Source: Blautia sp. MSJ-9 (GTDB lineage Bacteria > Bacillota > Clostridia > Lachnospirales > Lachnospiraceae). From it: a stretch of 64,000 nt of DNA. The stretch's first letter is position 1. Every line of letters begins with the position of its first letter. Of this stretch, positions 25,302 to 33,482 are shown in pieces. Location: NCBI RefSeq assembly GCF_018919065.1, contig NZ_JAHLQG010000057.1, positions 18,801 through 82,800 on the forward strand. The letters run 5' to 3'. A model generated the notes under the pieces. It had not been told where the DNA came from and searched no databases. It saw nothing but the letters and a program-made list of their open reading frames with translations. Made by a program: the position numbers and the translations under genes.

Positions 25302-25342
25302 AAAACCGTATGCCAACCATCTAAATGATTGCATACGGTTTT
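25302..25342 (-). terminator. Attenuator hairpin between precursor and maturase genes
   Basis: AAAACCGTATGC / GCATACGGTTTT, a perfect 12-bp stem with a 17-nt loop. On the minus strand the hairpin runs into six T. Placed between a RiPP precursor and its modification enzymes, it would keep precursor mRNA in excess. Confidence 0.75.
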
Positions 25343-25371
25343 AGTTTTAAATTTTTAATTGTAAACTCAAT

Positions 25372-25554
25372 TTATAAAAAATCTACCTTAGGACCACAAT
25401 CAACATCCCATGGAGGGCAATCCGGTGAACATCCTCCTTCTGGTGAACAATCAGGTCCACAAACTCCCTCAACTTCAGGATAACATGCACCTGAAAAAGG
25501 AGAACATTCCTCACAATGAACTTTTCCACTTGTTAAACACTCAAATGCATACAT
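25372..25554 (-). CDS. RiPP precursor peptide, cysteine- and proline-rich
   Basis: 60 aa with nine Cys (6, 14, 17, 24, 32, 36, 42, 46, 53). The first 20 residues are MYAFECLTSGKVHCEECSPF, and the C-terminal half repeats a C-(G/S)-P-x-C theme, as in CGPDCSPEGGC and CSPDCPPW. It ends near CGPKVDFL. No signal peptide, membrane helix or classical GG cleavage site stands out, though EGG occurs at 39-41. ATG 25554 follows GGGAGG. Followed by an attenuator and two radical SAM genes, it is very probably their substrate. I do not recognise the family. No transporter or protease gene is nearby. Confidence 0.78.
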   Translation of the reverse strand: MYAFECLTSGKVHCEECSPFSGACYPEVEGVCGPDCSPEGGCSPDCPPWDVDCGPKVDFL

Positions 25555-26134
25555 TCTTTTTTCCTCCCTACCTAAATTTTTCTTGTTATTTACGGTACTA
25601 AATTAATTCTTATTAGCATTGATACTGATTTTCTTATCCTTCTCAACACTCCTCTTAACAATAATTTGTATATTTATTATACCTCATATCAATATAACCG
25701 TATACCCCTTTTCTGAAATTTTTAATATTTTACAGCAATATAAACATATCAATTTGCATCCGCACTAATTATTGTCTAAATATTCCAAATAATTTTCACA
25801 GTTTTCCAATTTTAAACATCTTCAGTTCGTTTTAATCATTTCAAATATAGCTACTAATCTATAATATTTCCTAACGATATATCAATCTTAATATCATTTC
25901 CTCATAATATTTTTTGAACTATGGCATTAAATATAAATCGAAAATCATTTTATATATAACCATAGCATAATGTGGCGTATATTCAACGCCACATAAATGT
26001 CATAATATAGTACTATCAGTTTTAAATTTTGAAATGCAAAAAAATTCTCCCAACGCCGAACTGCGCATCGGGAGAACAAATTGTAAAAATCAAAAATGCG
26101 GTACCATATTTTATAAAAAGGAGATTATTTTACA
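25555..26134. other. 580-bp intergenic region between RiPP and rep genes
   Basis: No gene was seen on either strand. It is very AT-rich. A TATAAT box on the minus strand at 25676-25681 could be the -10 of the RiPP promoter, but the -35 is poor. Two hairpins (25971-25993 and 26045-26076) lie close to the rep start. Confidence 0.5.
25971..26076. other. Candidate replication origin: two hairpins upstream of rep
   Basis: Hairpin 1 is TGTGGCGT / ACGCCACA (25971-25993, 7-nt loop). Hairpin 2 is TTCTCCC / GGGAGAA (26045-26076) with an inner CGC/GCG pair. Both are GC-rich islands in AT-rich DNA 60-165 bp ahead of the Rep-like gene. Rolling-circle origins have this form. Origin function is inferred. 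Confidence 0.4.
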
Positions 26135-27283
26135 ATGAAAATAGAAAATATTGATAATAGTGTATCCATGTCACCACATACATTCTTGTGGGGAAGCAAA
26201 GTCAGTAGTGATACATATTCTACACTTTTTAAACTTTTAATCAAAACCAGAATTACTTATGTAACTGATTCCTATATCAAATATACAACTTACGATTACA
26301 GTCCATTGGGAATCAATCGAATCGAATTTATGGACTATAAACATCAATATTACCAACACCTATATTATATAAGTTTTCTTATCAATCCGTACATCCTAAC
26401 TGGACAATCAACACGACTATATACTCGCATCGTTGAAAAAGCTCAACTGAAAACGCTTCCTGATACTGTTACCTCTATCCTATCCAAATTATGCGGCTTT
26501 ATTGAAGATATAGCAAACAATGGGAAATATCGACGAATTGATTATTGTTGTAACCTATGGTTTAACTCGCAGGAAACCGCTGAAATATATTTATACTTGC
26601 TTAAACAAGCAAAAATACCCAAAGCATTTGAATTAAAAAAATATTTCAATCCAAAGCAAAAACGAAAAACCACCGAACCTTATGCCATTACTATCGCTTG
26701 CAAGAGTTACGAATTATCTATATATTTAAAATACCCCCAGCTAAGGGCTAAATATGATTCTGGCGATTTAAACGATCCGGATGAGCTTGCTAACGCCTGC
26801 GGACAGTTGCGTATTGAGCTACGCGAGCGTAGACCTAAATTATTAGCGGATAAAAAGAAATATTCTCTCAGTGAGCCTGAACTGCTGAATGGTTCAAACC
26901 CACGTCCCATCGAAACTCTTTGCAGAATCTTCAATACCATGTATGGTTCCGGAGATTTTCTGTTATACGAGGACGCAAAGGAAAAAATTCTTAACAGCAA
27001 CTATCATGTCAAAGTAAAAAAAAGAATGCTCAACATACTCGAAACCGTTAAAAAAGGACGTGGACTTGATCCTGAAAAAAACAGACTTGATTTAAACATC
27101 ATCACCAAAACTATGCCATACTTTAACAAATTGGATATTTCACCCATAACTATTTCTCAAAAGAAATACGAATATTGCGGCATTGAAACTTTCCCTAACC
27201 CTTTAAAATATATTACCGGAAAAACTTTAAGTCTGTTGGATGATACAGATGTACTGGAAACTACTTCATATAACGAAAAATAA
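26135..27283 (+). CDS. Rep_trans-like replication initiation protein
   Basis: 382 aa. The blocks RRIDYCCNLWF (near residue 133), the SYELSIYLKYPQLRAKYD segment (near 190), and ACGQLRIELRERRPKLL resemble the Rep_trans/RstA-like initiator family, in which an R-x-D-x-x-x-D/N motif and a Tyr carry out nicking. N-terminal SMSPHTFLWGSKVSSDTYST and YDYSPLGINRI are typical of element Rep proteins in Lachnospiraceae. ATG 26135 follows AAAAGGAG. It lies at the right end of the element. It probably starts replication of the excised circle. The catalytic Tyr was not pinned down. Confidence 0.55.
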   Translation: MKIENIDNSVSMSPHTFLWGSKVSSDTYSTLFKLLIKTRITYVTDSYIKYTTYDYSPLGINRIEFMDYKHQYYQHLYYISFLINPYILTGQSTRLYTRIVEKAQLKTLPDTVTSILSKLCGFIEDIANNGKYRRIDYCCNLWFNSQETAEIYLYLLKQAKIPKAFELKKYFNPKQKRKTTEPYAITIACKSYELSIYLKYPQLRAKYDSGDLNDPDELANACGQLRIELRERRPKLLADKKKYSLSEPELLNGSNPRPIETLCRIFNTMYGSGDFLLYEDAKEKILNSNYHVKVKKRMLNILETVKKGRGLDPEKNRLDLNIITKTMPYFNKLDISPITISQKKYEYCGIETFPNPLKYITGKTLSLLDDTDVLETTSYNEK

Positions 27284-27309
27284 TCCTTTTTCGTATCCTC
27301 TAACAGATA

Positions 27310-27332
27310 ATTTGTACCCAAATTTTACCCAA
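27310..27332. repeat. Subterminal direct repeat, right copy (candidate integrase arm site)
   Basis: Identical to 8103-8125 over 23 bp, with the same paired TACCCAA boxes. It lies 94 bp inside the right attachment repeat, so the two copies are symmetrically placed in distance but in direct orientation. Confidence 0.65.
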
Positions 27333-27426
27333 AATCCACTCCCCTGTTGTGGTTTTCTATAAATCATAATCCACGATTTTTCGTGTATTTACGGTACTTT
27401 AAGTGCCATCACTCCTCAACAAATAC

Positions 27427-27465
27427 AACCCCTTATTTAATTATTTATACTCCCCTCGAAAGTCC
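27427..27465. repeat. Attachment-site direct repeat, right copy
   Basis: 39 bp identical to 7969-8007. It runs into a second terminator-type hairpin (27459-27489), which should be the original chromosomal 3' end of the small RNA gene displaced by the insertion. Confidence 0.85.
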
Positions 27466-27489
27466 TGGTAGCTCCCCTACCGGGGCTTT
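27459..27489 (+). terminator. Displaced small RNA terminator (chromosomal copy)
   Basis: AAAGTCCTGGTAG / CTACCGGGGCTTT, 13 pairs with G-U pairs, loop CTCCC, then CTTTTTGTC. Compared with 8001-8031 the stem differs at three positions and remains fully paired. The loop is unchanged. Confidence 0.75.
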
Positions 27490-27796
27490 CTTTTTGTCTT
27501 CATAAAAGGACCCTACCCGAAGGGTCTTTGAACAGCAAAAAAGCAACATTGCCGGCCTCATGGCTTACAATGCTGCTTTATCTGTTATATTTTTCTTTTC
27601 CCTTTCAGTTTCATACGCGCCAGCGAACGATTTGCTTCTCGGTGTTTCCAACGAACATTGCTGTTACTCTCCTCGTATGACTTGATAGGGATATTCTACA
27701 GTGTTTATCATGGTTCTTCAATATGTGGCAAAAAATGTGGCGAACTTTTTGTCCACATATTTTCACCAGATCAAAGAGCCAGAAAACTCTTCCATA
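27490..27796. other. Decayed region right of the element
   Basis: No intact gene. Two hairpins occur, at 27505-27529 (AAAGGACCCT / AGGGTCTTT) and 27541-27578. An open stretch on the minus strand at 27585-27695, without a good start, encodes a basic peptide ending RMKLKGKRKI. Direct TGTGGC boxes occur near 27722 and 27733. It could be the remains of an earlier insertion. Confidence 0.45.
27541..27578 (-). terminator. Rho-independent terminator downstream of the ara operon
   Basis: AAGCAACATTG / CAATGCTGCTT stem. On the minus strand it is followed by TTTTTTGCTG. It lies about 220 bp past the FGGY kinase stop and could end that operon. Confidence 0.7.
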
Positions 27797-29401
27797 TTAC
27801 CAGATTTTAGATTCTACTGCTGCCCTTTCGATAGAAAGACCCTTCATATAGCTATCCATAAATGCATTGAATCCTGCTACACCTTCCGGCTTCGGATCCA
27901 GTGTGCTGCTTTCCTGATCTGCAAATACTTTCTTGTCAAGGAATGCTTCCAGAGTTTCACCTTCTTCTTTATTTACAAGATAAGAAGCCAGAAGTGCGAT
28001 TCCCCATGCACCGCCTTCACCTGCAGTGGCCATTACGGATACCGGTGCATTTACAGCATCTGCAAGGATCTGCTGTCCAACACCTTTTGTCTTAAATAAT
28101 CCGCCGTGTCCGAGGAGGCGGTCTACTTTTACATTCTCTTTCTCAAACAGAAGATTCAGACCTACTCTCATAGCGCCAAGGCATGTATACAGATTGGTTC
28201 TCATAAAGTTTGCAAGGTTGAATTTGCTCTCTGGGGAACGAACGAATAACGGACGGCCTTCTTCGAATCCTGTCATATGCTCGCCTGAGAAGTAGCAGTA
28301 AGACAGAAGCCCGCCGCAATCCGGATCACCTTCCAGAGCTTTGTTATAAAGGGTTCCGAAGAGTTTGTTCATATCTACTTCCATACCCATAGCTTCTGCA
28401 AATTCCTTAAATACATTTACCCATGCATTCAGGTCAGAAGTACAGTTATTGGAATGAGCCATAGCTACCAGATGTCCGGATGGAGTCGTAACCATGTCGA
28501 TTTCTTTATATGGTCTGGAAAGTTCTTTTTCCAGAACGATCATCGCAAATACAGATGTACCTGCGGAAACATTACCTGTACGAACTGCAACACTGTTTGT
28601 TGCAACCATACCGGTTCCAGCATCACCTTCCGGAGGACACATTGGAATTCCGGCTTTCAGTTTGCCTGTTACATCGAGAAGTTTCGCACCTTCTTCTGTA
28701 AGGACACCAGCATCTTCACCTGCAACAAGTGCTTTCGGCATAATGTCACGGAGTTTCCATGAAAATCCGTAAGGAGCTACCAGTTCATCAAATTTATCAA
28801 CCATTTCCTGGTTGTAATCTGCTTTCGTGGTGTCAATCGGGAACATACCTGCTGCATCACCGATTCCCAGAACTCTCTTACCAGTCAGTTTCCAGTGAAC
28901 ATAAGCTTCCAGAGTTGCAATATAATCAATATCTTTTACATGTTCTTCTCCGTTAAGGATCGCCTGATACAGATGAGCAATACTCCATCTCTGAGGAATA
29001 TTGTAGTTAAACAGTTCCATCAGTTTCTCGCTTGCTTCGCCTGTAATATTATTTCTCCATGTACGGAATGGTACAAGAAGTTCTCCCTCTTTGTTGAATG
29101 GCATATATCCATGCATCATGGCACTGACACCGAATGCACCTACGGATTCCAGTTCTACGTCATATTTTGCTTTTACATCTTTCGCCATATCCTGATAGCA
29201 GTCCTGGATACCTGTCCAGATATCTTCCAGACTGTATGTCCAGACACCGTTCTCATAGCGGTTCTCCCACTCATGTGCGCCGGAAGCGATCGGCTGATTT
29301 TTGTCATCTACGAGTACTGCTTTGATTCTGGTAGAACCAAATTCAATACCAAGTGCTGTTTTGTTCGCAAGAATTGCTGCTTTTGCTTCTGCTGCTCCCA
29401 T
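27797..29401 (-). CDS. FGGY-family sugar kinase of the arabinose operon (probable ribulokinase)
   Basis: A 534-aa kinase with the N-terminal FGGY motif [17 protein letters not shown] (from residue 17), [15 protein letters not shown] near 107, [20 protein letters not shown] and [11 protein letters not shown] for ATP phosphate binding, and the C-terminal [16 protein letters not shown] block. It is encoded after araA, so L-ribulose is the likely substrate. The sequence is not close to the classical Bacillus AraB and looks like the non-orthologous clostridial ribulokinase type. Substrate is inferred from the neighbours. It starts after GGGAGG at ATG 29401. Confidence 0.85.
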   Translation of the reverse strand: MGAAEAKAAILANKTALGIEFGSTRIKAVLVDDKNQPIASGAHEWENRYENGVWTYSLEDIWTGIQDCYQDMAKDVKAKYDVELESVGAFGVSAMMHGYMPFNKEGELLVPFRTWRNNITGEASEKLMELFNYNIPQRWSIAHLYQAILNGEEHVKDIDYIATLEAYVHWKLTGKRVLGIGDAAGMFPIDTTKADYNQEMVDKFDELVAPYGFSWKLRDIMPKALVAGEDAGVLTEEGAKLLDVTGKLKAGIPMCPPEGDAGTGMVATNSVAVRTGNVSAGTSVFAMIVLEKELSRPYKEIDMVTTPSGHLVAMAHSNNCTSDLNAWVNVFKEFAEAMGMEVDMNKLFGTLYNKALEGDPDCGGLLSYCYFSGEHMTGFEEGRPLFVRSPESKFNLANFMRTNLYTCLGAMRVGLNLLFEKENVKVDRLLGHGGLFKTKGVGQQILADAVNAPVSVMATAGEGGAWGIALLASYLVNKEEGETLEAFLDKKVFADQESSTLDPKPEGVAGFNAFMDSYMKGLSIERAAVESKIW

Positions 29402-29465
29402 TTTATGTACCTCCCTGTTTCACTGTCATTTTTATTACGGATTATCTGATAAACCGTAATCGTTT

Positions 29466-29496
29466 ATGCGATATACCCTAATAAGTATTATCGCAT
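29466..29496. promoter_or_regulatory. Inverted repeat upstream of the FGGY kinase
   Basis: ATGCGATA / TATCGCAT with a 15-bp centre, 65 bp upstream of the kinase start. A second short palindrome, ATGGTTTTACCAT, lies at 29514-29526. It is either an operator or an mRNA hairpin. Confidence 0.4.
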
Positions 29497-29558
29497 TTCT
29501 TTTATGGTTTTACCATAGAAATTTTTGACTGTTTTAACGTACTTTTTTTACATTTTTA

Positions 29559-29621
29559 GGGCTGCCATTTCAGGCAGTTCAATGAATTCATTGTTTCAGT
29601 CCCAGCCTGATATGGCAGCCT
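29559..29621 (-). terminator. Long hairpin between araA and the kinase
   Basis: GGGCTGCCATTTCAGGCAG pairs with AGCCTGATATGGCAGCCT with few mismatches. On the minus strand it is followed by AAAAATG, a weak U-tract. It lies 21 bp after araA and may attenuate or stabilise the araA mRNA. Confidence 0.5.
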
Positions 29622-29642
29622 CCATATTAATTGCAAAATTTA

Positions 29643-31142
29643 TTATTTTCTGAATGCAAGTTCATTCCATCTCAGTTCGTTCTTGAAGTCACGGATGTTT
29701 GTATCTTTGTCAATGTAAACAGCTTCAATGCCCATTGCTGCTGCCCAGTCACCCATCTGCTCTGCTGTCAGGTCATAAGTAAATGCTGTATGATGAGCGC
29801 CACCTGCAAGGATCCATGCTTCTGCACCTGTCTTAAGATTTGGCTGTGGTGTCCAGAATGCGCTTCCTACAGGAAGTTTTGGCATCGGTTTCTCAACTTT
29901 CTTACACTCTACATCGTTGATGATCAGACGGAAACGATCGCCAAGGTCGATCAGGGATGTTGCGATAGCCGGACCTGTCTTGCTTGTGAATACAAGTCTT
30001 GCAGGATCTTCTCTGTCACCCATGGAAAGTGGGCAAACTTTAATGCCGATCTTGCCATCTGCAACAGACGGGCAAACCTCAAGCATATGAGACTGAAGGA
30101 TTCCTTCTTTTCCAGGTACAAAGTTATATGTATAATCTTCCATCATGGAAGTTCCTTTTGCATCTTTCATTCCGGCTGTCATAATCTTCATCAGACGAAC
30201 CATTGCTGCTGTCTTCCAGTCACCTTCTGCACCGAATCCATAACCTTTTTCCATAAGTCTCTGGATTGCAAGTCCAGGAAGCTGCTGCAGAACACCCAGG
30301 TCACCGAAGTGTGTAACGATTGCCTGATAATTCTTTTCTTCCAGGAATTTCTCAAATCCGATTTCAATCTGAGCCTGAACTGCTACGTGACGTTTGAATT
30401 CTTCCGGATCTCTTCCCTCGAGAATGATATCATATTTGCTGTAGTATTCATCTACTAATGCATCAACATCGCCCTTAGCTACGTCTTTTACATAATCAGC
30501 GATCTCATTTACAGGATAAGCATCAACTTCCCATCCGAATTTGATCTGTGCCTCTACTTTATCACCTTCTGTAACAGCTACGTTTCTCATGTTATCAGCT
30601 ACACGGCATACACGGATGTGGCTGCTTTCCATAATACCAACTGCTGTACGCATCCAGGAAGCAAGTTTTTCCTGAACTTCTTTATCTGCCCAGTGACCAA
30701 CGATAACTTTTCTCTCGATTCCCATTCTGGTAACAATGTGACCATATTCACGGCCGCCGTGTGCAGACTGGTTCTCGTTCATGAAATCCATATCAATGGT
30801 ATCATAAGGAATTTCTTCATTAAACTGTGTATGCAGATGGCAAAGTGGCTTTCTGTATTCTTTCAGACCAAGGATCCAGGATTTTGCCGGTGAGAAAGTA
30901 TGCATCCATGTAATAACACCTGCGCAGTCCTCATCTTCATTTGCCTCATTAAATGTTTTACGGATCAGTTCGTTTGTGATCAGGGTTGGTTTCCATACAA
31001 GTTCAAATGGAAGAACACCGCTCTTGTTTAATTCTTCAACAATAATTTTGGAATGCTCTGCAACTTTTCTTAAGCATTCATCTCCGTAAAGATCCTGTGA
31101 ACCTGTGCAAAACCAAAACTTATAGTTTCTTCCTGTTTTCAT
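29643..31142 (-). CDS. araA: L-arabinose isomerase
   Basis: 499 aa, the usual length of AraA, which converts L-arabinose to L-ribulose with Mn2+. The N-terminus FWFCTGSQDLYGDECLRKVA is diagnostic. MHTFSPAKSWILGL and LHTQFNEEIPYDTIDMDFMN contain active-site residues, as do EGDWKTAAMVR (the metal-binding Glu, near 309), SMMEDYTYNF and the C-terminal GGAHHTAFTYDL (His). ATG 31142 follows CAGGAGG. It lies between araR and the kinase. araD is not in the window. Confidence 0.96.
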   Translation of the reverse strand: MKTGRNYKFWFCTGSQDLYGDECLRKVAEHSKIIVEELNKSGVLPFELVWKPTLITNELIRKTFNEANEDEDCAGVITWMHTFSPAKSWILGLKEYRKPLCHLHTQFNEEIPYDTIDMDFMNENQSAHGGREYGHIVTRMGIERKVIVGHWADKEVQEKLASWMRTAVGIMESSHIRVCRVADNMRNVAVTEGDKVEAQIKFGWEVDAYPVNEIADYVKDVAKGDVDALVDEYYSKYDIILEGRDPEEFKRHVAVQAQIEIGFEKFLEEKNYQAIVTHFGDLGVLQQLPGLAIQRLMEKGYGFGAEGDWKTAAMVRLMKIMTAGMKDAKGTSMMEDYTYNFVPGKEGILQSHMLEVCPSVADGKIGIKVCPLSMGDREDPARLVFTSKTGPAIATSLIDLGDRFRLIINDVECKKVEKPMPKLPVGSAFWTPQPNLKTGAEAWILAGGAHHTAFTYDLTAEQMGDWAAAMGIEAVYIDKDTNIRDFKNELRWNELAFRK

Positions 31143-31287
31143 GATAAAATTCCTCCTGAATTTTTATTTATTTTTCAGATCCCACATCTGCTGTCTTAAA
31201 CAGACCCCGCCATGCTCCGACCTGTACATTTACCTGTTATACCTGCTACGACTCTTGATTCAGACTATCCTCTGACTCATTGTCTTC

Positions 31288-32379
31288 TCAATCTGCTTTT
31301 CTGCATGAACCCCGAATGATCAGTTCCGGATGGATCAGTCTCTCGACTTTACTTTCCTCCTCTGGAACTCCATTGATCTTTTCCAGGATCAGTTCTGCTG
31401 CCATCTCTCCCAGTTTCTCCTGTGGATGTGCGATTGTAGTGATCCCGTTTCCACGCTGTGCATACAGAGAATTATCATAACCTGTGATGGAAATGTCTTC
31501 CGGTATCCTGACTCCCAGTTTCTCCAGCTCCTCCATAACCTGAACTGCGATCTGGTCATTATAGCAGACGATTCCATCCGGAAGCTGTCCACTCTGTACC
31601 ATCTCTTTCGCCATCAACGCAGGTTTTACTTTTCTGTCCTCTGTGTGAAACCAGACAACATCATCCGGATTGTAAGAAATCCCCGCCTCCTGCAGTGCCC
31701 TGACATAGCCTTTATGTCTTTCCAGTCCCTGCATATCATCCGCTTTAAAGAAGCCTTTGATCCTGCGGTGCCCCAGATCCAGCAGATACTTCGTCACAAG
31801 ATAGCCACCCTGAGCATCATCCATCAGAATATGAGGTTTCTCTCTCATTTCAGAATAAATCCCCTGGATGAATACATACGGTATCTCAAACTTGTCCAGA
31901 TTCTGGTAAAGATTTCTGTGCTTACAGACCATCTCACTTTTACTCGGCTCAATGATCAGACCATCGATATCTTTTTTCAGAAGTTCTTCCAGACATCTTG
32001 CTTCTTTCTGTCTGCTGTTTGCAGTGTTCTTCAGAATAATGCTGTAACCACTTTCCGAAAGAACATTATCCATTCCCTGTATCAGTCTTGGAAAAATATA
32101 ATCGGAAATATATGTGGTAACTACTGCAATGTTCTTTGATTTCTTTATATGGCGCATATTCTCAGAACAGTAAGTCCCTTTTCCGTGAAATGCCTCCACA
32201 TATCCGTCCTGTTCCAGAATTCCCAGTGCTTTGCGGACTGTATGTCTGCTCAGAGAATACTTCTGTGAAAGTTCGTTTTCTGAAGGAAGCTTTTCTCCCG
32301 GTCGGATAGCTCCTGATACGATATCATTTCTGAGCTGTTCCATCAGTGAGAAATATTTAGGCTTTCCATTATCTGTCAT
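31288..32379 (-). CDS. araR: AraR-type repressor, GntR HTH fused to LacI-like sugar-binding domain
   Basis: A 363-aa protein. The N-terminal GntR winged helix (PKYFSLMEQLRNDIVSGAIR, then PSENELSQKYSLSRHTVRKA) is followed by a LacI/GalR-type periplasmic-binding fold from about residue 85 (IAVVTTYISDYIFPRLIQGM, then GYDNSLYAQRGNGITTIAHP). This architecture is that of B. subtilis AraR, an L-arabinose-responsive repressor. ATG 32379 follows AGGAGG by nine bases. A long palindrome directly upstream suggests autoregulation. It heads the ara operon. Confidence 0.88.
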   Translation of the reverse strand: MTDNGKPKYFSLMEQLRNDIVSGAIRPGEKLPSENELSQKYSLSRHTVRKALGILEQDGYVEAFHGKGTYCSENMRHIKKSKNIAVVTTYISDYIFPRLIQGMDNVLSESGYSIILKNTANSRQKEARCLEELLKKDIDGLIIEPSKSEMVCKHRNLYQNLDKFEIPYVFIQGIYSEMREKPHILMDDAQGGYLVTKYLLDLGHRRIKGFFKADDMQGLERHKGYVRALQEAGISYNPDDVVWFHTEDRKVKPALMAKEMVQSGQLPDGIVCYNDQIAVQVMEELEKLGVRIPEDISITGYDNSLYAQRGNGITTIAHPQEKLGEMAAELILEKINGVPEEESKVERLIHPELIIRGSCRKAD

Positions 32380-32405
32380 GTCTTCTTCCCTCCTGTTCTT
32401 AGGAT

Positions 32406-32435
32406 ACAACTTGTACGGTCATACGAACAAGTTGT
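32406..32435. promoter_or_regulatory. AraR operator candidate
   Basis: A 30-bp imperfect palindrome with arms ACAACTTGTACG and CGAACAAGTTGT, starting 27 bp upstream of the araR ATG. The TTGTACG half resembles the AraR operator of Bacillus (TTGTACGTACAA core). No second copy was noticed at araA. Confidence 0.65.
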
Positions 32436-32531
32436 TTTTTATGCATAAATTATACAAAATATCAGGGAAGTTTTCATTACTTTTTTCCAAATCATAACTT
32501 GGAATAGTAAAGTGGATAAAATCATCTGCCT

Positions 32532-32570
32532 CACAATTGAAGCAGGAAACTTACTTGGTTTAATTAAAAT
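32532..32570. repeat. Dispersed 49-bp repeat, partial copy
   Basis: CACAATTGAAGCAGGAAACT followed by TACTTGGTTTAATTAAA matches the copies at 38332 and 57403 over about 39 bp with few differences. It lies between araR and sortase B. Confidence 0.55.
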
Positions 32571-32615
32571 CCAGATAGATAATTGGCTTTATTCCCCCAT
32601 AAACCGGCATTTTCG

Positions 32616-33482
32616 TCACTCAGTTTCCAGCATTTCATAACAAGTTCCATGTACTGCCATACGTATTTCCTTATCCAGACGGGAATTGCAGGTAATCAGA
32701 GTTACTATCGGCCTTGATGCATCCGGTTCTATCCCTGTATCGTACATGGAATTGTTTTTCAATTCCTGCAGTTGTAACTTGTATGCAGGACTTGATAATT
32801 CGTACCCACATACAAATGCTGCACTCTGAGACGATGCCTGCTCCACGGAAAAAATCCTGTACAGAAACTTCCTTTCCGGAGTTGTAATCTCTATCTGCGG
32901 ACACTTTTTCAGAAATTCTGGCTGTTCATAACGGTTTAAATTGGCAAACATCATGTTTCCTTCTATATTATGCCCATATAATATGCTGTGGGAGTCTGTC
33001 AGGTCTTTCTTATTATTATGTTCCAGAAAAATACATCCAAACAAATCCTCTTCTTTCTTAAAATTATGTTTCAGATAATATTCATCATCCGCCCCCTGCA
33101 CTACAGGATAAGAAATATCAGCTCCCGGAATGGTAATCCAGGAAACCACCTGGGAATTGATCTTTCTTAGATTTTCCCAGGAAATCCCAAAGGATTCCCT
33201 GATCTTATCTGCATGGCTGTTATGTTTCTTATTGCTCTGTTTCCTATTTTCAGAATTATTCCTGTTGTTTTCTTTCGTGCTTTTTTGTGTTGTTCTTTCT
33301 CTTTCCTGAAAAGAATGCTCTGCATCTTCGCTCTGTATTTCCGCAATCTGGAAAATTTCTTCATAATCCCTTTTTGCAGCGAGATTCTGTTCATAACTTC
33401 TTATATAAAAACTGCCGCAATACACAAGAAGTCCTACTGCCGCCACGACCATACTTATGGCAAAAGTTCTGAGTTTCCTCAT
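32616..33482 (-). CDS. srtB: Class B sortase
   Basis: A 288-aa membrane-anchored transpeptidase that attaches surface proteins to the cell wall. An N-terminal membrane helix (AISMVVAAVGLLVYCGSFYI) and a hydrophilic Lys/Asn/Ser-rich stalk lead to the catalytic domain from about residue 105. The catalytic His is in SILYGHNIEG (about 171), the catalytic Cys in TLITC (about 265), and an Arg follows in NSRLDKEIR. ATG 33482 overlaps the stop of the upstream adhesin gene as ATGA, so the adhesin is its natural substrate. Confidence 0.92.
   Translation of the reverse strand: MRKLRTFAISMVVAAVGLLVYCGSFYIRSYEQNLAAKRDYEEIFQIAEIQSEDAEHSFQERERTTQKSTKENNRNNSENRKQSNKKHNSHADKIRESFGISWENLRKINSQVVSWITIPGADISYPVVQGADDEYYLKHNFKKEEDLFGCIFLEHNNKKDLTDSHSILYGHNIEGNMMFANLNRYEQPEFLKKCPQIEITTPERKFLYRIFSVEQASSQSAAFVCGYELSSPAYKLQLQELKNNSMYDTGIEPDASRPIVTLITCNSRLDKEIRMAVHGTCYEMLETE

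Larger units (their letters stand above)
7969..27465. mobile_element. Integrative element of about 19.5 kb
   Basis: Bounded by a 39-bp perfect direct repeat (7969-8007 and 27427-27465). An integrase and excisionase lie at the left end and a Rep-like gene at the right. Gene content is RecT/YqaJ recombination, a P-loop replication ATPase, two regulators, a serine recombinase and a RiPP cluster. No relaxase, type IV secretion, capsid or terminase gene was seen, so it is not a self-transmissible ICE or a complete prophage. It fits a mobilisable or satellite-type element. Confidence 0.85.

Noticed and set aside
25587..27398. Shared 13-mer TATTTACGGTACT at 25587 and 27386
   Set aside because: A 13-bp match is expected by chance several times among all pairs in a 20-kb AT-rich stretch.
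27585..27695. 36-codon basic open stretch on the minus strand
   Set aside because: It has no start codon near its beginning and no ribosome site, so it is kept only as part of a decayed region.
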